Below, piece by piece: positions 8,051-17,336 of a stretch of 64,000 nt of DNA. The notes under the pieces were generated by a model. It saw nothing but the letters and a program-made list of their open reading frames with translations, was not told the origin of the DNA and searched no databases. Where the stretch lies: the NCBI RefSeq assembly GCF_037977055.1, contig NZ_CP150274.1, positions 62,001-126,000 of the forward strand, read 5' to 3'. Positions within the stretch are counted from its first letter, which is position 1; the number at the start of each line of letters is the position of its first letter. A program made the position numbers and the translations under genes. Source of the stretch: Paenibacillus sp. FSL K6-1096 (lineage in GTDB: Bacteria > Bacillota > Bacilli > Paenibacillales > Paenibacillaceae).

Positions 8051-9373
8051 GTGAGAACGAACAGAAAAGGCTTCACGGTATCGTTACTGCTGTCCATGTC
8101 TATGCTGCTTGCGGCTTGCGGAGGGAATGGCAATACCAAGGATACACCGGATACGGGAAGCGCCGGGCAGACCGGAACAGGCGCAGAGGCAACGGCTGCT
8201 GCCAAGGACGTGACTCTGGAATTCTGGACCATTGCACTTCAGCCTACGTTCAATGATTACTTCAATGATCTGATTGCCAAGTATGAGGAGAGCCACCCGG
8301 GAGTGAAGGTGGAGTGGAAGGATTATCCGTATGATGCCATCTCGCAGCGCCTGTTGACCAGCACAGCCAGCGGCAAAAGCCCCGATGTCGTGAATCTTAA
8401 CACTGAATTCGCCAGCCAGTTAGGCAGCAAGGGAGCGCTGCTGGATCTGAATGAATACCTGACGGATGAGCAGGCGAAGAGTTATTTTGAGGGAATCTAT
8501 AATTCTACGGTGCTGGACGGCAAGGCTTATGCGCTCCCCTGGTACACAGGCACTGAGGTGCTGTTCATGAACAAAAAGCTGGTGGAACAAGCCGGCCTTG
8601 ACCCGGCGAACCCGCCGCAGACCCGTGAGGAGCTGGTGGAATGGGCCCGCCAGGTACATGAGAAGACCGGAGCCGCAGGGTATGCCCAGCAGCTGGTCTC
8701 CAAGCTGTTCCCGATCGATGGTATTCCCATCCTGAATGAAGACAAGACAGCCGCTGCCTTCAATACGCCGGAAGCCGAGGCAATGATTACCCAGATGCGC
8801 GATCTGATGAAAGAAGGCGTGGTACTGAAGGAGGACGCGGATTTCAGCAAGCAGATCCAGTATTTTTCGGGTGAGCAGGTAGCTTTTCAGTTATCCGGTC
8901 CAACCTTCATTAACTTCATCAAGACCTCTGCGCCGGATGTTTACAAGAACACCATCGCTGTCCCGCTGCCGACAGGCAAGGCCAATCTGCGTCTCTCTAA
9001 CTCTATGAACCTGGTCGTGCCGCAAAAGTCGAAGAACCCGAAGGAAGCGGTAGAGTTCGCCGCCTTCATTACGGACGCCGAGAACCAGACGGCCTTCTCC
9101 AAGGTCGCCAATACACTGCCGTCAAGCAAGGCCTCGATTCAGGACCCGTTCTTCACCGAATCTGACGGCTCCCTGGAAGCCGAAGCGAAGGTCGCTTCCT
9201 CACAGAGTCTGGATAAAGCTACTGATTACATGGTCGGTGTGCCAAGTGCAGCGGATATCAACTCTGCGCTGGCGCGGGGACTGCAGGAGATTCTGATGAA
9301 CGGCGCAGATATCAAGGAGACGCTGAACAAGGTAGAGAAGGAAGTTAACAACATTATCAGTCAGGGCTCCTAA
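8051..9373 (+). CDS. Sugar ABC transporter substrate-binding lipoprotein
   Basis: A 440-residue extracellular solute-binding protein of the family 1 (MalE/UgpB-like) type. The start is GTG at 8051, which follows GAGGGGG and directly precedes a lipoprotein signal peptide (positive MRTNRK, a hydrophobic core and the lipobox LLAAC). A longer in-frame start at 7970 would place 27 hydrophilic residues before the signal peptide and is rejected. It would be anchored outside the membrane and deliver an oligosaccharide to the two permeases that follow. The operon content points to an N-acetylated amino sugar. No ATPase is encoded here, so a shared MsmK-type ATPase elsewhere is expected. Confidence 0.9.
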   Translation: MRTNRKGFTVSLLLSMSMLLAACGGNGNTKDTPDTGSAGQTGTGAEATAAAKDVTLEFWTIALQPTFNDYFNDLIAKYEESHPGVKVEWKDYPYDAISQRLLTSTASGKSPDVVNLNTEFASQLGSKGALLDLNEYLTDEQAKSYFEGIYNSTVLDGKAYALPWYTGTEVLFMNKKLVEQAGLDPANPPQTREELVEWARQVHEKTGAAGYAQQLVSKLFPIDGIPILNEDKTAAAFNTPEAEAMITQMRDLMKEGVVLKEDADFSKQIQYFSGEQVAFQLSGPTFINFIKTSAPDVYKNTIAVPLPTGKANLRLSNSMNLVVPQKSKNPKEAVEFAAFITDAENQTAFSKVANTLPSSKASIQDPFFTESDGSLEAEAKVASSQSLDKATDYMVGVPSAADINSALARGLQEILMNGADIKETLNKVEKEVNNIISQGS

Positions 9374-9421
9374 GCTGCTGAAGGATAATGGAGTATTTTG
9401 AAGGAGAGGGAGGTGGAGCGG

Positions 9422-10303
9422 GTGTACAAGGGGATTCGGTCTGAGACGTTTACCGCATGGGCTTTTATGGCACCGGGCCTGCTGTTTCTGGCGGTGTTTA
9501 CCTTTTGGCCGATTATATACGGAATACCGCTCTCATTGACAGATTATTCGGTCATTGCCGAGACGAAATATGTGGGTCTGGATAACTTCACCCGGGCCTT
9601 CCAAGATCACAATTTCCTGATTTCACTATGGAACTCACTGGTGTATGTGCTGATTGTGCCGGTGATCCAGATCCTGTCGATCCTGATGGCGATTCTGGTG
9701 AACAGCAAGATTCCTGGAGTCAAAATGTTCCGCGCCGCCTACTACATCCCGGTCGTAACGTCTATGGTAGCAGTGGCGCTGATCTGGAGCTGGCTGCTCG
9801 GCAATAACGGTGTAGTCAATTATCTGCTGCTGAAGGTGGGCATTATTAGTGAGCAGGTGTCCTGGCTCTCCACGAGCAGTACGGCGCTGTATGTCCTGAT
9901 GTTCATTACAATGTGGAAGGGCCTCGGCTATTACATGATGCTCTATCTGGCCGGGCTTCAGGGCATTCCGGCAGACTTGTATGAAGCTGCAAGGGTGGAC
10001 GGAGCCGGGCCGGGAAGGCTGATTGTGCATGTGACGCTGCCGCTGTTGCGCCCGCATATTCTGTTCTGCACGCTAATCTCGGTCATGGGCGCAATCCGCG
10101 TGTTCGATGAGGTCTACATTCTGACCAAGGGGGGGCCGGGGACGTCCACGCTGACCTCAAGCGTCTATATTTTTCAAAAAGGGCTGGAGCAGTTCAATTT
10201 CGGCTATGCCTCGGCGCTCGGGCTGATTGTCAGTGTGCTGGTGGGGGCGCTTAGCGTGCTCGTATTCCGGCTCAACCGGAAAGGCGGGGTGAATTCCTAT
10301 TGA
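9422..10303 (+). CDS. Sugar ABC transporter permease (MalF/UgpA-like)
   Basis: A 293-residue inner-membrane permease with about six hydrophobic helices. It carries the conserved cytoplasmic loop EAARVDGAGPGRL (near residue 195), which contacts the ATPase. The start chosen is GTG at 9422, after GGAGAGGGAGGTGG. The upstream TTG at 9398 would put that ribosome-binding site inside the gene. It follows the binding-protein gene by 48 bp, and its stop shares a base with the next start. Confidence 0.9.
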   Translation: MYKGIRSETFTAWAFMAPGLLFLAVFTFWPIIYGIPLSLTDYSVIAETKYVGLDNFTRAFQDHNFLISLWNSLVYVLIVPVIQILSILMAILVNSKIPGVKMFRAAYYIPVVTSMVAVALIWSWLLGNNGVVNYLLLKVGIISEQVSWLSTSSTALYVLMFITMWKGLGYYMMLYLAGLQGIPADLYEAARVDGAGPGRLIVHVTLPLLRPHILFCTLISVMGAIRVFDEVYILTKGGPGTSTLTSSVYIFQKGLEQFNFGYASALGLIVSVLVGALSVLVFRLNRKGGVNSY

Positions 10304-11121
10304 TGCCGCGTAGCTTGCGTTATCTGATTACTTATATTCTGCTGGTCCTGCTCGCCCTGTTCATGATGGGGCCGTTCCTGTGGCTGCTCAGCGTGTCGCT
10401 GATGCCGGGACGCAATGTGTTTGCGAATCCGCCGGCTATTCTGCCGACCTTCATCGCTTTTGAGAACTATGTGCAGGTGTGGAACTTCATGGATTTCCCG
10501 CGTTACATTCTGAATACGGTCGTTATTACGCTGCTTGGGGTCGTCTTCAATATCTTCCTGTCCTGTCTGACCGCGTATCCGCTGGCCGCCTTCCGGTTCA
10601 AGGGCCGGAACCTGGTGTTCACGCTGCTGATCTCGACCATGATTATTCCATCGGCTACTGCGATGATTGTGCATTATTTGACGATTCAGGCTTTTGGGCT
10701 GGGCAATACCTTCCTTGGGGTGGTTCTTCCGGCGGCGGTGTCGGTGTTCAATATCTTCCTGATGCGCCAGACCTTCCTGGGCATTCCGGCCGACATCCGG
10801 GATTCGGGTAAAATGGACGGGGCCTCCGAGCTGCGGATCTTTATCCAACTGGTGATGCCTCTCGTCAAGCCGGGGATTGCCGTCATCGGGCTGCTGGAGG
10901 TCATGGCGTTCTGGAACAACTTCCTGTGGCCGATTGTCGTCCTCGACGATCCGCAGAAGTATCCGCTCGCGGCGGCGCTCACTTATCTGAACGGGCAATT
11001 CTCTTACAACTTCGGCTGGATTGCCGCCGGAACAATGATTTCGGTGCTGCCGATCATCCTCGTGTTCCTGTTCACACAGAAGTATTATATGGAAGGAATT
11101 GCAGGAGCGATTAAAGGGTAA
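10303..11121 (+). CDS. Sugar ABC transporter permease (MalG/UgpE-like)
   Basis: A 272-residue partner permease with six predicted membrane segments. The family loop appears as DSGKMDGASELRI in the last third. The ATG at 10303 shares its A with the stop of the previous permease, so translation is probably coupled. Together with 8051-10303 it forms a CUT1-type importer lacking its own ATPase. Confidence 0.9.
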   Translation: MPRSLRYLITYILLVLLALFMMGPFLWLLSVSLMPGRNVFANPPAILPTFIAFENYVQVWNFMDFPRYILNTVVITLLGVVFNIFLSCLTAYPLAAFRFKGRNLVFTLLISTMIIPSATAMIVHYLTIQAFGLGNTFLGVVLPAAVSVFNIFLMRQTFLGIPADIRDSGKMDGASELRIFIQLVMPLVKPGIAVIGLLEVMAFWNNFLWPIVVLDDPQKYPLAAALTYLNGQFSYNFGWIAAGTMISVLPIILVFLFTQKYYMEGIAGAIKG

Positions 11122-11139
11122 CTAAGGAGGCATAACTCA

Positions 11140-12852
11140 ATGGGAATTTCGTTACGGGACTGCCAGTATCTGTTCCGCGACTATTATACACAAGGCAAAG
11201 AGCTGATCGTGGACGGCCCGCAGCTGCGCTGTGAACTGGCCTCGCGGTATGCGATGAATCAGGATGCAGACGGGCTGCTTGAGGAAGGCGGCGGCATCGT
11301 GATTCTGAAGCCGGCCGGACCGGGCGTAGCCACCGCCGATAAGGGGAATGCACAGCTGATGCTGGAGTATGACGGCGGGCTTGCTGCAGACGGATACCGT
11401 CTTACGATTGGCGAGGATGCGAAGCTGGTCATTGCTGCGCCTAACCGGCGCGGGCTAAAATACGGTCTGGATGCACTGAAGCGGCTGCTTACGGTTGAGG
11501 AGGACTGTTGCCGCCTGCCGGTGGCTACGGTGGAGGATGAGCCTTCTTTTGCGGTGCGGGGCATTATTGAAGGGTTCTATGGTGTGCCATGGAGCTTCGC
11601 AGACCGGATGGATTCGGTCAGGTACATGAGTGAGCACCGGATGAACGCCTTCATGTACGCGCCGAAGGATGATCCCTATCACCGGAAGCTGTGGCGTGAG
11701 CCGTATCCGGACGATGTGTCCGCCAAGATTCATGAGCTTAAGCAGGAATGCGACAAGCAGCTGGTGGATTTCTACTATTGTATTAGTCCGGGCAATGATC
11801 TGGAATTCCGCAGCCAAGGCGACTTCGCGAAGCTGGAGGAGAAGCTTGCGGCCATGATCGCGATTGGAGTGCGGCATTTCGCACTATTAATGGATGACAT
11901 TGATTATGTGCTGCAAGGTGACAACAAGCAGTTCCTGGAGCGCTCCGGGACCGCCCATGCCTATGTGACGAACCGGGTCTACGATTATCTGGCTGGTTGT
12001 CTGCCGCACTTCACCCTGGCGATGTGTCCTTCGGAATACTGGTCGTATTGGAATACGGAGTACAAGAAGGATATCCGGGAGCAGCTTCATCCTGCCGTCA
12101 AAATCTTCTGGACCGGCTACTTCGTCTTCGCCCCGGAGATCGGCCGCAGACATGCGGAGGATAACCATGGCTTTTACGGGCATGAGCTGTGGCTGTGGGA
12201 CAATATTCCGGTGAACGACTGCGACAAGGACCGGCTGTTCCTTGATCCGGTGCGCGGGCGCAGCTCCCGGCTTGGTCAATTCGGGCACACCGCCGTCGTG
12301 GCGAATCCCATGAACCAGTGGGAATGCTCCAAAATCACACTCACCACCATGTCCCACTACATGTGGAACAGCGGGCGCTACATGCCGGAGCTGTCCTGGG
12401 AGCTGTCCGTGCGTGAATTCGCCGGGGAGCTGGCGGAGGAGATGATGTTCTTCTGCCGCCAGAATCTGAACAGCCGCCTGTATTCCGGCGGATACCCGGA
12501 GCTGGACGATGCGCTGGCAGAGCGCGATCTGGAGCGGCTGGATGCTTATTTCAACCGGCTGGAGCAGACGGCTGTGCGGCTGGGTGGATTGGACAATGCC
12601 AAGTTCATCGAAGAAGCTGGACCTTGGCTGCGCCGGGCGATTGCGGATGCAGTGCTGTGGCGGGCGTTGCGCAGACAGCTTGCGGACCCGCTGGAGCCGC
12701 AGGCTGCGGCAGAAGTCCGTGAATGCCTGGAGACCTGTCGCAGCTATGGTGCGCGACTCGGAAGTGATCCGGCTGTACGCGCGGCTAAGGTGCTGGGTCT
12801 GGAGCTGCCGGAGGAGACGAAGGAGACCAAGGAGGGGGACAGACATGACTAA
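11140..12852 (+). CDS. GH84-type beta-N-acetylglucosaminidase, apparently cytoplasmic
   Basis: A 570-residue glycoside hydrolase of the hyaluronidase/O-GlcNAcase type (GH84). Residues 1 to about 135 form a GH20b-like N-terminal domain. The barrel begins at GIIEGFYGVPW (near residue 141). The catalytic aspartate pair is LLMDDID (Asp252-Asp253), which in this family activates the substrate's own N-acetyl group. There is no signal peptide, so it probably cleaves imported N-acetylglucosaminides inside the cell. AAGGAGG precedes the ATG. The 3' end overlaps the next gene by 8 bp. Confidence 0.88.
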   Translation: MGISLRDCQYLFRDYYTQGKELIVDGPQLRCELASRYAMNQDADGLLEEGGGIVILKPAGPGVATADKGNAQLMLEYDGGLAADGYRLTIGEDAKLVIAAPNRRGLKYGLDALKRLLTVEEDCCRLPVATVEDEPSFAVRGIIEGFYGVPWSFADRMDSVRYMSEHRMNAFMYAPKDDPYHRKLWREPYPDDVSAKIHELKQECDKQLVDFYYCISPGNDLEFRSQGDFAKLEEKLAAMIAIGVRHFALLMDDIDYVLQGDNKQFLERSGTAHAYVTNRVYDYLAGCLPHFTLAMCPSEYWSYWNTEYKKDIREQLHPAVKIFWTGYFVFAPEIGRRHAEDNHGFYGHELWLWDNIPVNDCDKDRLFLDPVRGRSSRLGQFGHTAVVANPMNQWECSKITLTTMSHYMWNSGRYMPELSWELSVREFAGELAEEMMFFCRQNLNSRLYSGGYPELDDALAERDLERLDAYFNRLEQTAVRLGGLDNAKFIEEAGPWLRRAIADAVLWRALRRQLADPLEPQAAAEVRECLETCRSYGARLGSDPAVRAAKVLGLELPEETKETKEGDRHD

Positions 12853-14374
12853 GCTTCGTAAACTGGTCCTGGTTCCGCTGGATGAGCGGCCCTGCAATTA
12901 TGAATTCCCGTATCTGCTGGCTCAGGGAACAGATTACATGGTGGAGCGTCCCCCGGCTGAGATCATGGGCCTCAAAAAACGCCCGGGTGATATAGAACAG
13001 CTCTGGTCCTGGTTCGAGGCTGCCTGTGAAGGTGCGGATGGCGCGGTGGTCGCCCTGGATACGCTGCTCTACGGCGGGATTATCCCTTCGCGGCTGCACC
13101 AGTTGAAGCCGGATGAGCTGGATGCCCGTCTGGAGCGGCTGAGGGAGATCAAGCGGCGTTATCCGCAGCTTAAGCTGTATGCGTTCCAGCTGATTATGCG
13201 CTGTCCACAGTACTCTCTGTCGGACGAGGAGCCGGATTATTATGCCGACTGGGGCCGGGAGATCTTCCGCAAGGGCTTCATCGGCCACCGGCTGGAGCTG
13301 GGCATCGCCACGGATGAGGAGATCCGCGAGCTGGCCGATATTGATCTGCGGCTTCCGTCCGCCGTGCTGCAGGATTATCTCGGCCGCAGAGCCGTTAATA
13401 TTGAAGCGAACAAGCAGGCGCTGGAGCTGGTGAGTGGCGGGGTCATCGACTTCATGATTGTGCCGCAGGATGATTCAGCTCCGTATGGCCATACCGCCAA
13501 GGATCAGGAGAAGGTGCGGGCACGGATCACGGCGCTTGATCTGGAGCTTAAGGTCTATATGTATCCGGGGGCCGATGAGGTAGGCTGCACGCTGCTTGCC
13601 AGGATGCTGAACATGGCCGAAGGACGCAGGCCGCTGATCTACCCGCGATTGTCTGCTGTGCAGGGAGCGTTCGTGACGCCGCTGTTCGAGGACCGCTTTT
13701 TCTACGAGACCCTGAAGTATCAGATCCTGGCTGCTGGGGGGCTGATCGCATCCAGTGCTGCGGAGGCGGATCTGGTCCTGCTGGTCAGCACACCGGGCGA
13801 GACGATGGCAGAGGCGGTGTCGCAGCATCACGCATACTTCAGCTATGATATATACCGGAACCTGATGGAGCTGGTAGAATACGGGGAGCACTTGCTGCGG
13901 GACAAGAAGCTGCCGGTTGCTGTGGCCGATGTAGGCTATGCCAATGGCGGCGATCAGAAGCTGGTCAAAATGCTGCGTCAAAAGCACATGCTGTTCGACC
14001 TGGCGGGCTATGCCGGCTGGAATACCAGCTCCAACTCCCTCGGAACCGTGATCTCCCAGGCGATGATCTATCTGCACTGCGGGCGGACACAGGCGCATCT
14101 GAATTTTCTGGCGCTCCGCTATGCGGAGGATGTCTGCTATTGCTCGGTCGTGCGGGGTGAGCTGAGCGGCGGCCCTGTGCAGGAGATGGGCTTCGGCAAG
14201 TATGAGCTGGACGGGCCGCGCGGCCGTGTGGCTGCCCGTGTCCGGGAACGGCTAAGTGAGGAGCTGGCGGTGAGGATCGACAGCCCGGAGGGAAGCGTCA
14301 GGATTACCGACTGTTATATGCCGTGGAACCGGATGTTCGAGGTGGGCTTATCTGTGCAGTATGTGCCCTCGTGA
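12845..14374 (+). CDS. DUF4127 family protein
   Basis: A 509-residue protein of the DUF4127 family, recognised by the start KLVLVPLDERPCN and by downstream blocks such as DTLLYGGIIPSRL. The family's function is not established. It often sits beside glycoside hydrolases and sugar transporters. The ATG at 12845 follows GGAGGGGGACAGAC and lies 8 bp inside the end of the hydrolase gene. An in-frame extension back to 12509 would run through hydrolase coding sequence and is rejected. There is no signal peptide or membrane segment. From context, it handles a product of the GH84 enzyme or an amino-sugar conjugate; this is inference. Confidence 0.8.
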   Translation: MTKLRKLVLVPLDERPCNYEFPYLLAQGTDYMVERPPAEIMGLKKRPGDIEQLWSWFEAACEGADGAVVALDTLLYGGIIPSRLHQLKPDELDARLERLREIKRRYPQLKLYAFQLIMRCPQYSLSDEEPDYYADWGREIFRKGFIGHRLELGIATDEEIRELADIDLRLPSAVLQDYLGRRAVNIEANKQALELVSGGVIDFMIVPQDDSAPYGHTAKDQEKVRARITALDLELKVYMYPGADEVGCTLLARMLNMAEGRRPLIYPRLSAVQGAFVTPLFEDRFFYETLKYQILAAGGLIASSAAEADLVLLVSTPGETMAEAVSQHHAYFSYDIYRNLMELVEYGEHLLRDKKLPVAVADVGYANGGDQKLVKMLRQKHMLFDLAGYAGWNTSSNSLGTVISQAMIYLHCGRTQAHLNFLALRYAEDVCYCSVVRGELSGGPVQEMGFGKYELDGPRGRVAARVRERLSEELAVRIDSPEGSVRITDCYMPWNRMFEVGLSVQYVPS

Positions 14375-14503
14375 TGGCGGGCGGATGATATAAATTGGAC
14401 TTCAACAATACAGATCGGGAAAACTGACGGAGGGGATTTTGGAATTGTATAAGCGATAGGAGCGGTAGCTAGTTCAATTTTATATATAATACAAGGAGAG
14501 AGG

Positions 14504-15220
14504 GTGGGGACCCTGAGCAAAAATATACTGGAACGCCTGCACCTCGGATTGGTTGTCTCCTGCCAGGCGCTGCCGGATGAGCCGCTGCACGGGCCGGAGA
14601 TTATGGCCCGGATGGCCGTGGCGGCCGCCGAGGGCGGGGCCATCGCCATCCGGGCGAACGGGGCGGCGGATGTGCGGGCGATCAAGCAGGCGGTTACGCT
14701 GCCGGTGATCGGCATCGTGAAGCGCGATTACCCCGGTTCCGCCGTCTACATTACGCCTACACTGCGGGAGATAGAGGAGCTGCTGGAGGCCGGAGCAGAT
14801 ATCATTGCTTTTGACGGGACCCGGCAGAGCCGCCCGGAGGGTTGTACACTGGAGCAGATTATAGATGTGCTGAACACAAGCCCGGCCGCTTCCATGGCCG
14901 ATATCTCTACGCTGGAGGAAGCGGTCTATGCCGAATCGCTGGGGGTTAGCTGTGTCTCGACCACCTTGTCAGGCTATACCCCGTATTCACGGCAGCAGGA
15001 AGGCCCGAATCTGGAGCTGCTGGAGCAGGCCGCCCAGCGGCTGAAGATTCCGGTCATTGCCGAAGGCCGGATCAGCCGGCCCGACCAGGTGGAGGCGGCG
15101 CTGGACCTGGGAGCCTACGCAGTGGTGGTAGGCTCGGCCATTACCCGGCCGCAGCTGATAACCCGGCCGTTCGCAGCAGCGGCAAGAAAAGTGAGGATGA
15201 ACCGCAATGGAAATGAATGA
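14504..15220 (+). CDS. nanE: N-acetylmannosamine-6-phosphate 2-epimerase
   Basis: A 238-residue NanE-type TIM barrel, which converts ManNAc-6-phosphate to GlcNAc-6-phosphate. Recognisable blocks are GAIAIRANG, LPVIGIVKRDY, ADIIAFDGT and the C-terminal IPVIAEGRI/GAYAVVVGSAITRP. The start is GTG at 14504 after AAGGAG. A 129-bp gap separates it from DUF4127 and contains a TATATATAAT stretch that may be an internal promoter. It overlaps the RpiR gene by 14 bp. With the ROK kinase downstream it defines the operon as amino-sugar catabolism. Confidence 0.9.
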   Translation: MGTLSKNILERLHLGLVVSCQALPDEPLHGPEIMARMAVAAAEGGAIAIRANGAADVRAIKQAVTLPVIGIVKRDYPGSAVYITPTLREIEELLEAGADIIAFDGTRQSRPEGCTLEQIIDVLNTSPAASMADISTLEEAVYAESLGVSCVSTTLSGYTPYSRQQEGPNLELLEQAAQRLKIPVIAEGRISRPDQVEAALDLGAYAVVVGSAITRPQLITRPFAAAARKVRMNRNGNE

Positions 15221-16037
15221 CCGGATTAACACGTATTATCCTTCCATGACCAAATCAGAGCAGAAGGTGGCCCGTTGTGTGCTGGAGCACCCGGACAATC
15301 TGATCTATCTGTCGGTCACCGAGCTGGCTGACTTCGCCGGAACGGGCGAGACTACGGTGATGCGCTTTTGCCGCAAGATCGGCTTCAAGGGCTATCAGGA
15401 TTTCAAGCTGATGCTGGCCCAGGGGCTGCCGAAGCGCCAGGCCCAGCAGGATGAGCAGGGGGCAGGCGAAGGCGACTATGCCGACCATCTGTACGCTTCG
15501 ATGGTGGGCGTGCTGCATTCCAGTCTGGGGATGCTGGACCGTGAGCAGCTGCAGCAGGCGGTAGATGCGCTGGATCAGGCGCGCTATGTGCAGTTCTTCG
15601 GTGTCGGTTCCTCCGGCATCAGCGCGCTTGAGGCCAAGAACCGCCTGCTGCGCATCGGGCGGCGGGTGGAGGCCAATTCCGACAGCCATATCCAGTCGAT
15701 GATGGCGGTCACCATGGGTGAAGGCGACGTCGCTGTAGGCATCAGTGTATCCGGCAGCACGCTGGATACGAACGACATGCTGATGAAGGCGAAGCAGAAC
15801 GGGGCCAAGGTGATTGCCATGACCAATTATGCGAAGTCACCAATCGCTTCGATTGCCGACATCGTGCTGCTGACTGCCGGGAAGGAATCGCCGCTGGAGG
15901 GCGGCTCTGTGGGGGCCAAGATCTCGCAGCTGTTCATTATTGACCTGCTCTGCCAGGGACTGGAGCGCCTGCATGGCGAAGAGACCAAGCGGATGAAGGA
16001 GCTTACCGCCCGGGCTGTTATTGACCGGATTTATTAG
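15207..16037 (+). CDS. RpiR/MurR family transcriptional regulator with SIS domain
   Basis: A 276-residue regulator. An N-terminal RpiR helix-turn-helix (about residues 1-75, with GETTVMRFCRKIGFKGYQ) is followed by a sugar-isomerase (SIS) domain (about 105-255, with FFGVGSSGISA and ISVSGSTLD). Such proteins sense phosphorylated amino sugars and control their catabolic operons, so autoregulation of this operon is likely. The start overlaps nanE by 14 bp. A repeat array of about 230 bp lies between it and the ROK kinase gene. Confidence 0.9.
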   Translation: MEMNDRINTYYPSMTKSEQKVARCVLEHPDNLIYLSVTELADFAGTGETTVMRFCRKIGFKGYQDFKLMLAQGLPKRQAQQDEQGAGEGDYADHLYASMVGVLHSSLGMLDREQLQQAVDALDQARYVQFFGVGSSGISALEAKNRLLRIGRRVEANSDSHIQSMMAVTMGEGDVAVGISVSGSTLDTNDMLMKAKQNGAKVIAMTNYAKSPIASIADIVLLTAGKESPLEGGSVGAKISQLFIIDLLCQGLERLHGEETKRMKELTARAVIDRIY

Positions 16038-16128
16038 GGTGCGGGGAAATGAAGTAATGTTAAGTGTTGTACCGTGTAACGGTAAGGGATTGGTGTAAGC
16101 TGGGGTGCCTGTCTAAGGCAAGCGTGGG

Positions 16129-16360
16129 CGAATGTATGCGAAAAACCGAGTACAATGTGATGCTGGGAAGGTAAGCTGACCGGATGTATGCGAAAAACCG
16201 AATAGAATGTGCCGGTGAGTGACAGACGGGTCAAATGTGTGTGGAAAATCGAATACATTGTGATGCTGGAACGTAAGCTGACCGGATGTATATGAAAAAC
16301 CGAATACATTGAGCGCGCGCGGGGATGTGTGGGCAAATGTATGCGGAAAACCGAGTATAA
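16129..16360 (+). repeat. Intergenic palindrome array C (5 units, 51-52 bp period)
   Basis: Five units of the same family as array B have cores starting at 16141, 16193, 16244, 16295 and 16346, so the steps are 52, 51, 51 and 51 bp. The linker after unit 1 (16156-16188) and the linker after unit 3 (16259-16290) are nearly identical, which indicates duplication of a two-unit block. The array fills the 363-bp gap (16038-16400) inside the sugar operon, between the RpiR and ROK genes. An open frame from 16329 reads through the last unit into the ROK gene but is unlikely to be translated. Confidence 0.88.
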
Positions 16361-16400
16361 ATCGAATGAAGAGACGGACGCAGTAGTGGAGGCGGTACGA

Positions 16401-17336
16401 ATGCGGGAAGTCATAGGTGTGGACATCGGGGGGACAGCCATCAAGGGGCTGGTGGCCGATGAGGCGGGGACGATTCTGGCAGAAGCAGAGCGTGAAACGG
16501 AGGCCCGGCTGGGCCGGGATACGATTCTAGCCCAGCTCCATAGTCTTGTGGAGGAACTGCTCGCGGGCCATCCTGCTGTAAAGGCGCTGGGGATTGCTTC
16601 CGCAGGCCGGATCAATGCGGACTCCGGCGAGGTCGTCTATGCCACCGGTAATCTGCCCGGCTGGCAAGGGGTGCAGTTGACGCAGTGGGCGGAGGCTGCG
16701 TTCGGGCGGCCTGCGGCGGCGGATAATGATGCCAACGCCGCACTGCTCGGCGAGGCCTGGCTGGGCGCAGGGCGCGGCCGGCAGAGCCTGGTCATGCTGA
16801 CCCTGGGCACCGGGGTCGGCGGGGCGAATATGGCGGCCGGGCAGCTGTTGCGCGGGGCCGCCTGGAGCGGGGGCGACTGGGGGCACAGCGTGCTGGTGCC
16901 GGACGGTCGCCTCTGTAATTGCGGAAAGCGGGGCTGCGTGGAGCAATATGTGTCCGGCCGCGCGCTGCTGCGGCTGGCGATGGAGGAGACCGGCCGCGTG
17001 TATACGCACGGCCGGGAGGTTGTGGCTGCGGCGGAGCAGGGCGACGCGGCTGCGCTGGCGGTGCTGGAGCGCTTCACTGCGGATCTGGCGCAGGTGACAG
17101 CTAATATCGGGGCGGCGGTAGACCCCGAGTTGATTATAATCGGCGGCGGCGTTATCCAGAGCCGCGCGGTCTGGTGGCCGCTGCTGGCCGGCAAGGCAGG
17201 CGGGGAGCTGGCCGGGCGGATAGTGCCGGCGGAGCTGGGCAACCGGGCCGGCTGCCTCGGCGCGGCGCGGCTGGCTCTGGAGCGGCCGCGCCGGGATAAC
17301 GACTGCTGCGGCAAGGAGGAGAGGGAGCATGGCTAA
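16401..17336 (+). CDS. ROK family sugar kinase (probable N-acetylmannosamine kinase)
   Basis: A 311-residue ROK kinase. It has the N-terminal phosphate-binding motif VDIGGTAIKG, a second glycine motif (LGTGVGGA) and the zinc motif CNCGKRGCVE. The ATG at 16401 follows GGAGGCGG. The longer frame from 16329 begins inside repeat array C and is rejected. With NanE in the same operon, phosphorylation of ManNAc or GlcNAc at O-6 is the simplest role, though ROK specificity cannot be read reliably. It overlaps the next gene by 8 bp. Confidence 0.88.
   Translation: MREVIGVDIGGTAIKGLVADEAGTILAEAERETEARLGRDTILAQLHSLVEELLAGHPAVKALGIASAGRINADSGEVVYATGNLPGWQGVQLTQWAEAAFGRPAAADNDANAALLGEAWLGAGRGRQSLVMLTLGTGVGGANMAAGQLLRGAAWSGGDWGHSVLVPDGRLCNCGKRGCVEQYVSGRALLRLAMEETGRVYTHGREVVAAAEQGDAAALAVLERFTADLAQVTANIGAAVDPELIIIGGGVIQSRAVWWPLLAGKAGGELAGRIVPAELGNRAGCLGAARLALERPRRDNDCCGKEEREHG

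Noticed and set aside
12509..12844. Upstream extension of the DUF4127 gene
   Set aside because: It would run for 112 codons within the GH84 gene in another frame. The family N-terminus starts exactly at 12845.
16329..16400. N-terminal extension of the ROK kinase gene
   Set aside because: The extra 24 codons lie in the last unit of repeat array C and have no ribosome-binding site. ATG 16401 has GGAGGCGG upstream and leads directly into the kinase motif.
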